A DNA stretch of 64,000 bases, from assembly GCF_001509475.1 (NCBI RefSeq), contig NZ_LLZG01000361.1, positions 1 to 64,000 of the forward strand. The letters are read 5' to 3'. Source of the stretch: Streptomyces regalis. Its GTDB lineage: Bacteria; Actinomycetota; Actinomycetes; Streptomycetales; Streptomycetaceae. The position numbers and the translations under genes are program-made. Positions 1 through 6,142 of the stretch are shown piece after piece; the stretch's first letter is position 1, and each line of letters opens with the position of its first letter. Below the pieces are notes generated by a model. That model worked only from the letters and a program-made list of their open reading frames with translations, had not been told where the DNA came from and searched no databases.

Positions 1-2
1 TC

Positions 3-1028
3 AGCCCGCCCCCTTGCGCGTACCGCATGAGGACGTCGTACCGCAGGGATCACGACCCGTCACCACAGCCCGGACATCGCCAATTCAACCTGAGTAACGA
101 CTACGGGAAGCTCTCCGTGTGGCCGGACGGCTACTACGTCACCTACAACATGTTCACCGCCGGCCCCCAGCCGAGAACTGGTCTGGGATCCAAGGTCTGC
201 GCCCTGGACCGGGCACGCATGCTGACCGGCGCGGCTGCCACCCAGCAGTGCTTCGACGTCAACATCGACGGGTTTATCCCAGCCGATCTTGACGGAAGCA
301 CCCCGCCTCCAGCAGGTGCACCGAACGTCCAGGTGGCGCCCCGTCTGTCGAACACCACGCTGGCATACACGAAGTACCACGTCGACTGGGGCAACCCGGC
401 ACAGTCTACGGTCACGGGCGGGGCCATCAATGTGGCCCCCTACACCGTCGCTTGTGCGGGCCAGCCGAGACTTACATGCGTCCCGCAGGGTGGCACCACT
501 CAGCAACTAGAGACATTCTCCGAGCGTATGATGTACCGGCTCGCCTACCGGAACTACGGTATTCACGAGTCACTGGTGGTCAATCACTCGATCAATGCAG
601 GCACGTCGGTAGGTGTGCGCTGGTACGAGCTGCGGCTGGTCGGTGGCGACCCTGTCGTTCACCAGCAGGGGACCTACGCTCCGGACGGCACGTTTCGGTG
701 GATGGGCTCCGTGGCCCAGGACAGGGCAGGCAACATCGCGCTCGGGTATTCCCAGTCATCCAGCACCACCCACCCGTCGATCCGTTTCACCGGACGGCTG
801 GCCAACGACCCCTTGGGCGAGATGACACTGGGCGAGACCATCGTGATCACCGGCGGCGGCTCACAGATCGGGAGCGCGCGTTGGGGCGACTACACCTCGA
901 TGGCCGTCGATCCCGACGACGACTGCAAGATGTGGTACACGAACCAGTACATTCCCGCCGACGGCGTCGCCAACTGGCACACCCGGATCGCTTCCTTCAC
1001 CCTACCGACCTGTCTGAGCAGCTCGTAG
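3..1028 (+). CDS. 3' part of a large protein of unknown function (truncated by window edge)
   Basis: The reading frame is open from the first complete codon of the window to the stop at 1026-1028, so the true start probably lies upstream; the ATG at 27 is only the first one visible. The visible 333-342 residues are rich in Trp, Tyr and Gly, with blocks such as SVWPDGYYVTYNMF, CALDRARML and DPDDDCKMWYTNQYIP, and end after a Cys-containing tail. The look is of a secreted beta-propeller or BNR-like exoprotein, but I cannot name a family. Function is unknown. Confidence 0.6.
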   Translation, partial: SPPPCAYRMRTSYRRDHDPSPQPGHRQFNLSNDYGKLSVWPDGYYVTYNMFTAGPQPRTGLGSKVCALDRARMLTGAAATQQCFDVNIDGFIPADLDGSTPPPAGAPNVQVAPRLSNTTLAYTKYHVDWGNPAQSTVTGGAINVAPYTVACAGQPRLTCVPQGGTTQQLETFSERMMYRLAYRNYGIHESLVVNHSINAGTSVGVRWYELRLVGGDPVVHQQGTYAPDGTFRWMGSVAQDRAGNIALGYSQSSSTTHPSIRFTGRLANDPLGEMTLGETIVITGGGSQIGSARWGDYTSMAVDPDDDCKMWYTNQYIPADGVANWHTRIASFTLPTCLSSS

Positions 1029-1214
1029 CCCCAGTCGAACGAGAAGGTGACCTCCGTAGCCACCTCGAAAGGCCCTCTGCTCGCGCTTGCACAGCACGGC
1101 GGCACTGGCCCCCGGAAACCGAGCCAGCCAGTGGACCCGTGTGGACCTTGCTGCCCGCTGCGCGCTCAGGGCCGGCACGCTGTACCCGCTCCACCCCTGG
1201 TGGGCCGAGGCCGA

Positions 1215-1253
1215 GGTGGGCTGCCCGAGCGGCCTAAGGGAACGGACTTGAAT
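1215..1253 (+). other. tRNA-Ser-like 5' remnant
   Basis: The stretch reads like the acceptor, D-arm and anticodon arm of a class II serine tRNA (GCCCGAGCGGCCTAAGG, then CTTGAA as in a TGA anticodon loop). No matching variable arm, T-arm or 3' acceptor strand follows, and the anticodon stem does not pair well. It looks like a decayed tRNA fragment, as left by site-specific integration. It could be chance similarity. Confidence 0.35.
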
Positions 1254-1392
1254 ACGGTCGCTACAGGTGGTGCCACCGTTTCGAGCTGACGGCAACCCTG
1301 ACGGCAACGACAGCACACAGAGACTGTTGATCACGGCCATCAGCGATCAGCGGGGAGGAAGGCGGAGCCCCCACCCAACAGCTTGCCCGATC

Positions 1393-1434
1393 CTACGGAT
1401 CAGAAGGTTGCAGGTTCGAATCCTGCCGAGTGCG
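1393..1434 (+). other. tRNA-Arg 3' fragment, probable attachment-site remnant
   Basis: The sequence runs from an anticodon loop CTACGGA (anticodon ACG) through half of the anticodon stem (TCAGA), the variable loop and a perfect T-arm (GCAGG TTCGAAT CCTGC) to an acceptor-like strand. The 5' half of the tRNA is absent: upstream is unrelated sequence, and only three bases of the left stem could pair. A 3' tRNA fragment followed by a terminator hairpin is the classic signature of the att site of an integrative element at a tRNA gene. No matching integrase is in this window. Confidence 0.6.
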
Positions 1435-1441
1435 AGGAGTC

Positions 1442-1469
1442 GAGAGCCCCGGTGATCGCCGGGGCTCTC
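1442..1469 (+). terminator. hairpin terminator after the tRNA fragment
   Basis: A perfect 11-bp inverted repeat (GAGAGCCCCGG / CCGGGGCTCTC) with a 6-base loop sits directly behind the tRNA-Arg fragment. It is probably the original terminator of that tRNA gene. Confidence 0.65.
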
Positions 1470-1498
1470 GCGCTGCGATGGCGACTCGTTGGCGACTG

Positions 1499-1780
1499 CT
1501 AGCTCAGACGGCCCAGGCGCCGACCGCGGCTTTCGGCGATCCGGAGGGCGTCGTGGAGGGCCTCGGTCAGGCGCTCGGCGAGGAAGCGGAGTTCGCCGGG
1601 CGGGGTGTCCGGGAGCATGTCGTGGGCGTGGGCGAGGAGTTCGCCGCCCATGCCGAGTTGGATGGACTCGGTGGCGTCGGCCAGACGGGTCACCGGTCCG
1701 CCGTGGTCATCGGTGATGAGGTAGCACGCCTTGCCTTCGGGGCCGGACCAGGGAAGCAGGCGCGGCGATTCCGCTGCCAT
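1499..1780 (-). CDS. conserved small protein of actinomycete mobile elements, unknown function
   Basis: 93 residues, acidic, without membrane segment or signal peptide. Landmarks are LPWSGPEGKACYLITDDHGGPVTRLADATESIQLGMG and a helical C-terminal half ending RRLGRLS. It starts at an ATG that overlaps the stop of the upstream gene, so the two are translationally coupled. Together they lie divergent to a GntR regulator. I recognise the gene pair as common beside GntR regulators in Streptomyces accessory DNA (from memory), but no function is known to me. Confidence 0.7.
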   Translation of the reverse strand: MAAESPRLLPWSGPEGKACYLITDDHGGPVTRLADATESIQLGMGGELLAHAHDMLPDTPPGELRFLAERLTEALHDALRIAESRGRRLGRLS

Positions 1781-2088
1781 CAGGCGACCTCCAGCCCATG
1801 GATCCAGTACGGGCCGGACATGTCCTGCCCCAGGGCGGCGAGAGCGACCTCGCGACGCCGCTGACGTTGCTCGTGGGCGGTGAGGTACGGGCGTACGGAG
1901 CGGGTTGCAGTGGCGTCGAGCGGAGTGTCCAGGCCGTAGGGGCTGCGGTGGGCAGGGAGGGGCGGGACGCGAGGCCGCGTCGGGGCGACGAGTGCGGGGT
2001 GGGGCGGTCGTGCGGGGCGACGATGTGCGCCGCGTGGCTTGAGCAGCAGCGCCACCCAGGCGGCCAGGTGGTGGATAGGGTCGGTCAT
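1780..2088 (-). CDS. hypothetical basic proline-rich protein
   Basis: 102 residues. The N-terminal helix (MTDPIHHLAAWVALLLKP) is followed by a Pro/Arg-rich segment and a helical end with TAHEQRQRRREVALAALGQ. It is first in a two-gene unit (4-base overlap with the next gene) and is transcribed away from the GntR gene, from the shared intergenic region with repeated operator-like sites. Confidence 0.6.
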   Translation of the reverse strand: MTDPIHHLAAWVALLLKPRGAHRRPARPPHPALVAPTRPRVPPLPAHRSPYGLDTPLDATATRSVRPYLTAHEQRQRRREVALAALGQDMSGPYWIHGLEVA

Positions 2089-2167
2089 GTCATCAGCTCC
2101 GATTCTGCTGGTGGCCGTGCCCCCGGACGGCTTCCACCCGTCGCGGGGGTCTTTTAACGGCTTGTTC

Positions 2168-2209
2168 GCGGTCTACCGAAGTCTACTGCGGTCGCGCGGT
2201 CTACCGCAG
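2168..2209 (+). promoter_or_regulatory. tandem GntR-type operator copies
   Basis: Two near-identical 14-mers, GCGGTCTACCGAAG at 2168-2181 and GCGGTCTACCGCAG at 2196-2209, lie 28 bp apart, with a partial GTCTACTGCGG between them. They sit just upstream of the GntR start and in the divergent promoter region. Autoregulation by the adjacent regulator is the simplest reading. Confidence 0.6.
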
Positions 2210-2227
2210 AGTTTTAGCGTCCACCGC

Positions 2228-2491
2228 ATGAACCCGGAGCTTGACCGCACGAGACCCGTCTGGCGACAGGTCGCCACAGCAATCGCCACCCGCATCGCCG
2301 ACGGCGAGTACCCGGTGGGCGCCCGAGTGCCCTCAGTCGTGGAGTTGTCGGCCGAGTTCGGCATTGCCGCCTCGACCGCACAGAAGGCGCTGGCCCATCT
2401 CAAGGCAGAGGGGCTCATCCGAGCCGAGGTGGGCCTCGGCTCGTTCGTCGCCGAGCGAGCTGAGAAGTCCGCCGCCGCAGAGGACGCGTAG
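2228..2491 (+). CDS. GntR-family transcriptional regulator (DNA-binding domain only)
   Basis: 87 residues that are essentially one winged helix-turn-helix. The typical GntR opening (PVWRQVATAIATRIADGEYPVGARVPSVVELSAEFGIAASTAQKALAHLKAEGLI, in pieces) fills residues 8-64, with a short acidic tail and no effector domain. The ATG at 2228 is chosen because the signature begins eight residues later; upstream codons in frame are not GntR-like. Such short GntR proteins often control actinomycete integrative elements. Repeated sites just upstream suggest autoregulation. Confidence 0.85.
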   Translation: MNPELDRTRPVWRQVATAIATRIADGEYPVGARVPSVVELSAEFGIAASTAQKALAHLKAEGLIRAEVGLGSFVAERAEKSAAAEDA

Positions 2492-2503
2492 ACGACGGGA
2501 GTA

Positions 2504-3355
2504 TCAGCGCTGGTTCAGCGTGCGCCGCGCCGCGTTGATCACGTTGTGGGCGTCAGCCCCGTACGCCGCGGACTCCTGGAGCGTCCTCCATACCCGCATG
2601 TAGTTGGCGATGCTGTCTGCCTCATCCAGCCACAGCTCCGCATGCCAGTCCTCAGTGATCACAAGCCTGTCGTCCAGGATGCAGAAACCGTTGGCGGTGG
2701 GGATCTTGAGCGATGCTCCGAGAGGGATGATCCCGAGTTCCACTGTGTCCATCCCGATGATGCCTGCCAGGCGGTCGAGCTGGGCGGCGAGGACGAAGGG
2801 TGGGCAAACGAGTGCGTGAAGCGCGGCCTCCCAGACAAGAGCGTGGATCTTCCTGCCCGGCTGATACAGCCACTCCTGGCGTTTCATCCGCGCGCGGACC
2901 GCGGCATCGGTATCGCGCACCGAGTTCTGGAGTTCCGCATAGCGCAGGAATATGTGCCGTGCATAGTCGGCCGTCTGCAACATGCCTGGGACGACGGCCT
3001 CTTCCCATGCGTAGATGACTGTCGACCGGGCGACCTCCACGTTCCAGCTGTCCTGTACCGGTCGGTGTCCTGCGGCTAGTTGGCGGCGCCACGAGCGGAT
3101 GTGGGACTCGAAGCCCTTGAGGCGCGCATCCAGTTCGTCGAAGGCGTGGGGCTGATCGACACCCTCCGCCCAGGCCCGCAGGTCTTCGGTCGTCGCGGTC
3201 TGCCGGCCGTTCTCCAGCTTGTAGATCTTGGAGTGTGGCCAGCTGAGCCGCTGAGCGAGTTGCGGACCGGTGAGCCGACCTCCAGGGGCCGAAAGCCGCA
3301 GTTCCCGGAGGCGGACTCCAAGAGCTTCCCTGGCCTGCTGAAAGTCTGTGCTCAC
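2504..3355 (-). CDS. XRE-family regulator with DUF5753 domain (Scr1-like), copy 1
   Basis: 283 residues, GTG start. An N-terminal HTH_31/XRE domain (LTGPQLAQRLSWPHSKIYKLENGRQTAT, in pieces; about residues 28-60) is followed by the DUF5753 domain (about 105-275) with its usual QTADYAR, RMKRQ, HALVWEAALHALV and ELGIIPLGA blocks. The family is very numerous in Streptomyces, normally next to a small partner gene; Scr1/Scr2 of S. coelicolor is the studied example. Here the upstream neighbour, 12 bases away, is a DUF6879 protein rather than DUF397. A clear paralogue is encoded at 36908-37750. Confidence 0.9.
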   Translation of the reverse strand: MSTDFQQAREALGVRLRELRLSAPGGRLTGPQLAQRLSWPHSKIYKLENGRQTATTEDLRAWAEGVDQPHAFDELDARLKGFESHIRSWRRQLAAGHRPVQDSWNVEVARSTVIYAWEEAVVPGMLQTADYARHIFLRYAELQNSVRDTDAAVRARMKRQEWLYQPGRKIHALVWEAALHALVCPPFVLAAQLDRLAGIIGMDTVELGIIPLGASLKIPTANGFCILDDRLVITEDWHAELWLDEADSIANYMRVWRTLQESAAYGADAHNVINAARRTLNQR

Positions 3356-3367
3356 CGGTTCCGCTCA

Positions 3368-4120
3368 CTAGCTGTTCGCGGCCAACTGCTCCGCGAACTG
3401 GTCGTATGGGATGGCGCGATGTACCGCCGCGTCGCGCACCTGGCAGTACCGCAGGACCTCTGCGGGCTCTGTGATCACCTCGACGTCGAGCAGGGTGTCG
3501 GCGTCGTCGAAGTTGAGCACAGCGACCAGGCGACTGTCGAAGATCCAGAAATCCTCGGCGGGCAGGAGCAGCCGTTCTGCCTCCTCCCGCCACAGGTTGC
3601 GCGCGTCCTCACCCGTGGCGGCATTGCACTTCGCGTAGTCGAGCAGGAAGAGCTGTCCTGTGGTCGGCGGGTTGTCGACAACGCGGACGCGGCCGACGTA
3701 CTTGCCCCGTGACGTCTGGTGGCGGATGTTCGTGCACCACTCGCTGTCGAGGTCCCACGCGGCTGTGCCGGACTCGACGAACGCCGCGTAAGAAGGGTCC
3801 TCGCGGTCCGACGCGTAGCCGCCCCGCGTCTCCAGATGCCATGCCGAGTGTTCGAAGGTCTCGAAGAGTCGCCTGAACTCATCCAGGTCGATCAGCTTGG
3901 GCACGCGAGTGACCTCCTTGGGGCCATGGTTGACCAGTAGTTCGCGTGGCACGACCACTGCGGCGTCTCCATGGCCGAAGTGCTGTAGCCGGGAGAGGAC
4001 TTGGGGGTCAGTGAGCGGTGTCCCCTGAACGACGATCTCACCTGTATCCAGGTCTTCGTGTACGGCAGGGCAGTTTCCGTTCTTGCTGTCTGTGCCGTTG
4101 AAGCGTAGTCGTCGCGCCAT
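3368..4120 (-). CDS. DUF6879 protein fused to a small N-terminal domain (partner of the XRE regulator)
   Basis: 250 residues. Residues 1-70 (LRFNGTDSKNGNCPAVHEDLDTGEIVVQGTPLTDPQ, in pieces, to PRELLVNHGPKE) match the separate 67-residue protein at 38283-38486. Residues about 75-245 are a DUF6879 domain (FRRLFETFEHSAWHLETRGGYASD, in pieces; RVRVVDNPPTTGQLFLLDY; FWIFDSRLVAVLNFD) matching 37747-38280. The two parts are one frame here and two genes in the second module. It precedes the XRE gene in the same transcription unit. The biochemical role of DUF6879 is not known to me. Confidence 0.85.
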   Translation of the reverse strand: MARRLRFNGTDSKNGNCPAVHEDLDTGEIVVQGTPLTDPQVLSRLQHFGHGDAAVVVPRELLVNHGPKEVTRVPKLIDLDEFRRLFETFEHSAWHLETRGGYASDREDPSYAAFVESGTAAWDLDSEWCTNIRHQTSRGKYVGRVRVVDNPPTTGQLFLLDYAKCNAATGEDARNLWREEAERLLLPAEDFWIFDSRLVAVLNFDDADTLLDVEVITEPAEVLRYCQVRDAAVHRAIPYDQFAEQLAANS

Positions 4121-4215
4121 GGTTGTCTCCCTCGGTGCACGGAGTCGTGTGACTCAAGCATCACCAGGTCTGATGTCCTGTACTACAAAGTGCACCCCGT
4201 CGTGTGAGACCACAT

Positions 4216-4256
4216 AAGAACATTCAGCCAGACAGCAAGAACATTCGAGAACATCG
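4216..4256 (+). promoter_or_regulatory. AGAACAT direct repeats in a divergent promoter
   Basis: AAGAACATTC occurs exactly at 4216-4225 and 4237-4246 (21 bp apart, two helical turns), and a third partial copy AGAACATCG follows at 4248-4256. They lie between the DUF6879/XRE unit (minus strand) and the plus-strand operon starting at 4296. They are candidate binding sites for the adjacent XRE regulator. Confidence 0.5.
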
Positions 4257-4295
4257 CGTAGCGTGTGTCAACTGTCTCTCCCTAACGTCCTGTTC

Positions 4296-4541
4296 ATGGC
4301 TACGACGGAACCGCGGGATGCCGACCCCCACACGTCGGCGGCATACGGCGCCCTGGTCGTCGACACGAAGACGAACAAGATCGGCTATGTCATGGGGAAC
4401 GAAGGCCCCCACATCCAGCTCCGGCCGCCCGGCAGCGGACGCGAGTGGGATGCGGACCCCAGCGAGGTCCGACACCCCACGGACACTGAAGTACTCCGTG
4501 CACGGGTGACTGAGCTGAACCGGGCGGGACGACTCCGATGA
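4296..4541 (+). CDS. conserved small protein, unknown function
   Basis: 81 residues, with AYGALVVDTKTNKIGYVMG and IQLRPPGSGREW blocks that suggest a small beta-barrel or OB-like fold. The ATG at 4296 is preferred over an upstream GTG at 4263 because the protein then begins with a typical short disordered N-terminus and the GTG would run through the repeat region. It is first of four genes and ends in a 4-base overlap with the next. The type is common next to DUF5753 regulators in Streptomyces (from memory). Confidence 0.65.
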   Translation: MATTEPRDADPHTSAAYGALVVDTKTNKIGYVMGNEGPHIQLRPPGSGREWDADPSEVRHPTDTEVLRARVTELNRAGRLR

Positions 4542-4783
4542 CAGCGCCCCACACCGAGACCCTCCCCCTGTCGGCCGAGTGCGCGCTCGCCGTTCAGCCC
4601 GGCTACAAGGACCTGCACCGCGAGTGCCGCCAGACCAAGGACATTCCGCTGCCCCACGCCATCGGCATCTGGCTCGTCCGCCGTTGCGGCTGTGCCCATC
4701 ACGCTGACAACCGCCGAGCGCCTGCGCCCGCCCCGAAGCCCACCAGCACGGCGCGACACCTCCCAGAAAGGGAACGTCCATGA
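4538..4783 (+). CDS. small cysteine/histidine-containing protein
   Basis: 81 residues. The core has C at AECALAV, HREC, and RRCGCAHHAD, a spacing that could bind a metal but fits no zinc-ribbon pattern I can name. The C-terminus is Pro/Ala-rich and probably disordered. It overlaps both neighbours by 4 bases (ATGA), so it is translated as part of the same operon. Confidence 0.55.
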   Translation: MTAPHTETLPLSAECALAVQPGYKDLHRECRQTKDIPLPHAIGIWLVRRCGCAHHADNRRAPAPAPKPTSTARHLPERERP

Positions 4784-5280
4784 CCGTCCTGCTCGACACC
4801 CCTTCCAGCACCCGTGTCAGGGATCCGAAGGAACTCCTCAACGCGGTCCAGCCGCACATCACGCACCTGACCGTCAACGTCTTCGACAGCGGCATGAGTC
4901 TGTGGGATCGTGAGGTCGCCCTGCTGCTGCGCGACCACACCATGGTCCGCGACATGGCCGAACGCATCCTCGGCAACGCCGTCATGTACACCATCGGCTG
5001 CATGGAGCACCCCGAGGTGCACCTGGGCGTCGGCAAGCTCGTCGACATCGGGGTGCACCAACTCATCCTCGACACGCCGGTGTGGTGGGCCCTCTGCGAT
5101 GTCTACAACGAGGGCCGCTACAAGCACCACGCGCCGTTCGTCGAGCGCCTCCGCGACGGCCTCTGCCTGCGCACCGCGGACTTCCTCAAGTCCATCGGCT
5201 TCGCCATCGACGAGGAACTGTGGGCCATCGACGGCACTGACTGCTCGCCGTGCGACAACAAGGTCCCCGACAGCCACTGA
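4780..5280 (+). CDS. conserved hypothetical protein upstream of a methyltransferase
   Basis: 166 residues, mostly helical and without membrane segments. Recognisable stretches are HITHLTVNVFDSGMSLWDREVALLLRDHTMVRDMAERILGNAVMYTIGCMEHPEVHLG (in pieces) and a C-terminal Cys pair (DCSPC). It is translationally coupled to the gene before it. I cannot assign a function. Its place before a SAM-dependent methyltransferase suggests a shared pathway. Confidence 0.65.
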   Translation: MTVLLDTPSSTRVRDPKELLNAVQPHITHLTVNVFDSGMSLWDREVALLLRDHTMVRDMAERILGNAVMYTIGCMEHPEVHLGVGKLVDIGVHQLILDTPVWWALCDVYNEGRYKHHAPFVERLRDGLCLRTADFLKSIGFAIDEELWAIDGTDCSPCDNKVPDSH

Positions 5281-5360
5281 ACCGTCCTACGCCAGGCCCC
5301 GCCCTCAACCCACCTGCGGGCAGGGCCGCCCGCCCTTGCCCAGGAAGAGGAACACGTACC

Positions 5361-6026
5361 GTGCCCGTACCGCACGACATCCCCGCCGAGAGCGAACTAT
5401 GGGACACCTACGCCAAGTCCGCCTTCAAGGACGACGCCGAGCCGGTGTTCCACTGGACGCAGTACGCCGGGCACGGTCCCGGCCCCGAACTGCTCGGCAA
5501 CCCAGGCAGCGTGCTGGAGATCGGCTGCGGCACCGGCCGTGCCCTCGCCTGCCTCGCCCAGCGCGACATCACCGCGCACGGCGTCGACCTCTCCCCGATC
5601 ATGGTGAAGAAGGGCACCGAGCGGTGGGGCGACACCGGCGCCGTCTTCGCGTGCGGGGAAGTCCTGGAGTGGCTGGCCGCCTGTGAGGACACCTACGACG
5701 CCGTCTATTCGATCTTCGGCGCGGCCTGGTTCGCCGACCCGGGCCGTCTCTTCCCGCTCGTGCGGGCACGGCTGAACCCGGGCGGTGTGTTCGCGTTCTC
5801 CCAGCCCCCGGCGATCCCCGGCGCGTACGGCCCGCAAGGCATGTACAAGGGCGGCTTCGCGGGCAGGGCCACGTTCACCTACCGCTACAGCTACCGCCCC
5901 GCGGTCTGGGAGCGCCTGCTGACCCGGGCCGGTTTCGCCTCGGCCGAAGCGCGCGTACTCGACGCGCCGGAGCCCGGCCACATCGGCACACTGATCGTCC
6001 GCGCGGAAGCGCCCGCCGCCGGATGA
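5361..6026 (+). CDS. class I SAM-dependent methyltransferase
   Basis: 221 residues from the GTG at 5361, which has an AGGAAGAGG ribosome-binding site 10 bases upstream. The SAM-binding motif I, VLEIGCGTGRALA, is at about residues 51-63, followed by an acidic loop (GVDLSPIMV), motif IV-like (YDAVYSIFGAAWF) and a C-terminal beta-hairpin. The general fold (Methyltransf_11/25 type) is clear; the substrate is not. It ends the operon that begins at 4296. Small-molecule methylation is the default guess. Confidence 0.8.
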   Translation: MPVPHDIPAESELWDTYAKSAFKDDAEPVFHWTQYAGHGPGPELLGNPGSVLEIGCGTGRALACLAQRDITAHGVDLSPIMVKKGTERWGDTGAVFACGEVLEWLAACEDTYDAVYSIFGAAWFADPGRLFPLVRARLNPGGVFAFSQPPAIPGAYGPQGMYKGGFAGRATFTYRYSYRPAVWERLLTRAGFASAEARVLDAPEPGHIGTLIVRAEAPAAG

Positions 6027-6142
6027 CCCCATGCCGAACCGGTCGGCCCTCGCAGCTTCCCCCTGACTTCCCCCCTGGCTTACCCCTGACGAATGGGTCA
6101 GGCCACGCCGAGTTCGCCCCGGCGTGGCGCTGACAGGCGTGC

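Noticed and set aside
2504..4120. Calling the DUF5753/DUF6879 pairs proven toxin-antitoxin systems
   Set aside because: Scr-like pairs have been discussed in that sense, but nothing in these sequences shows a toxin activity.
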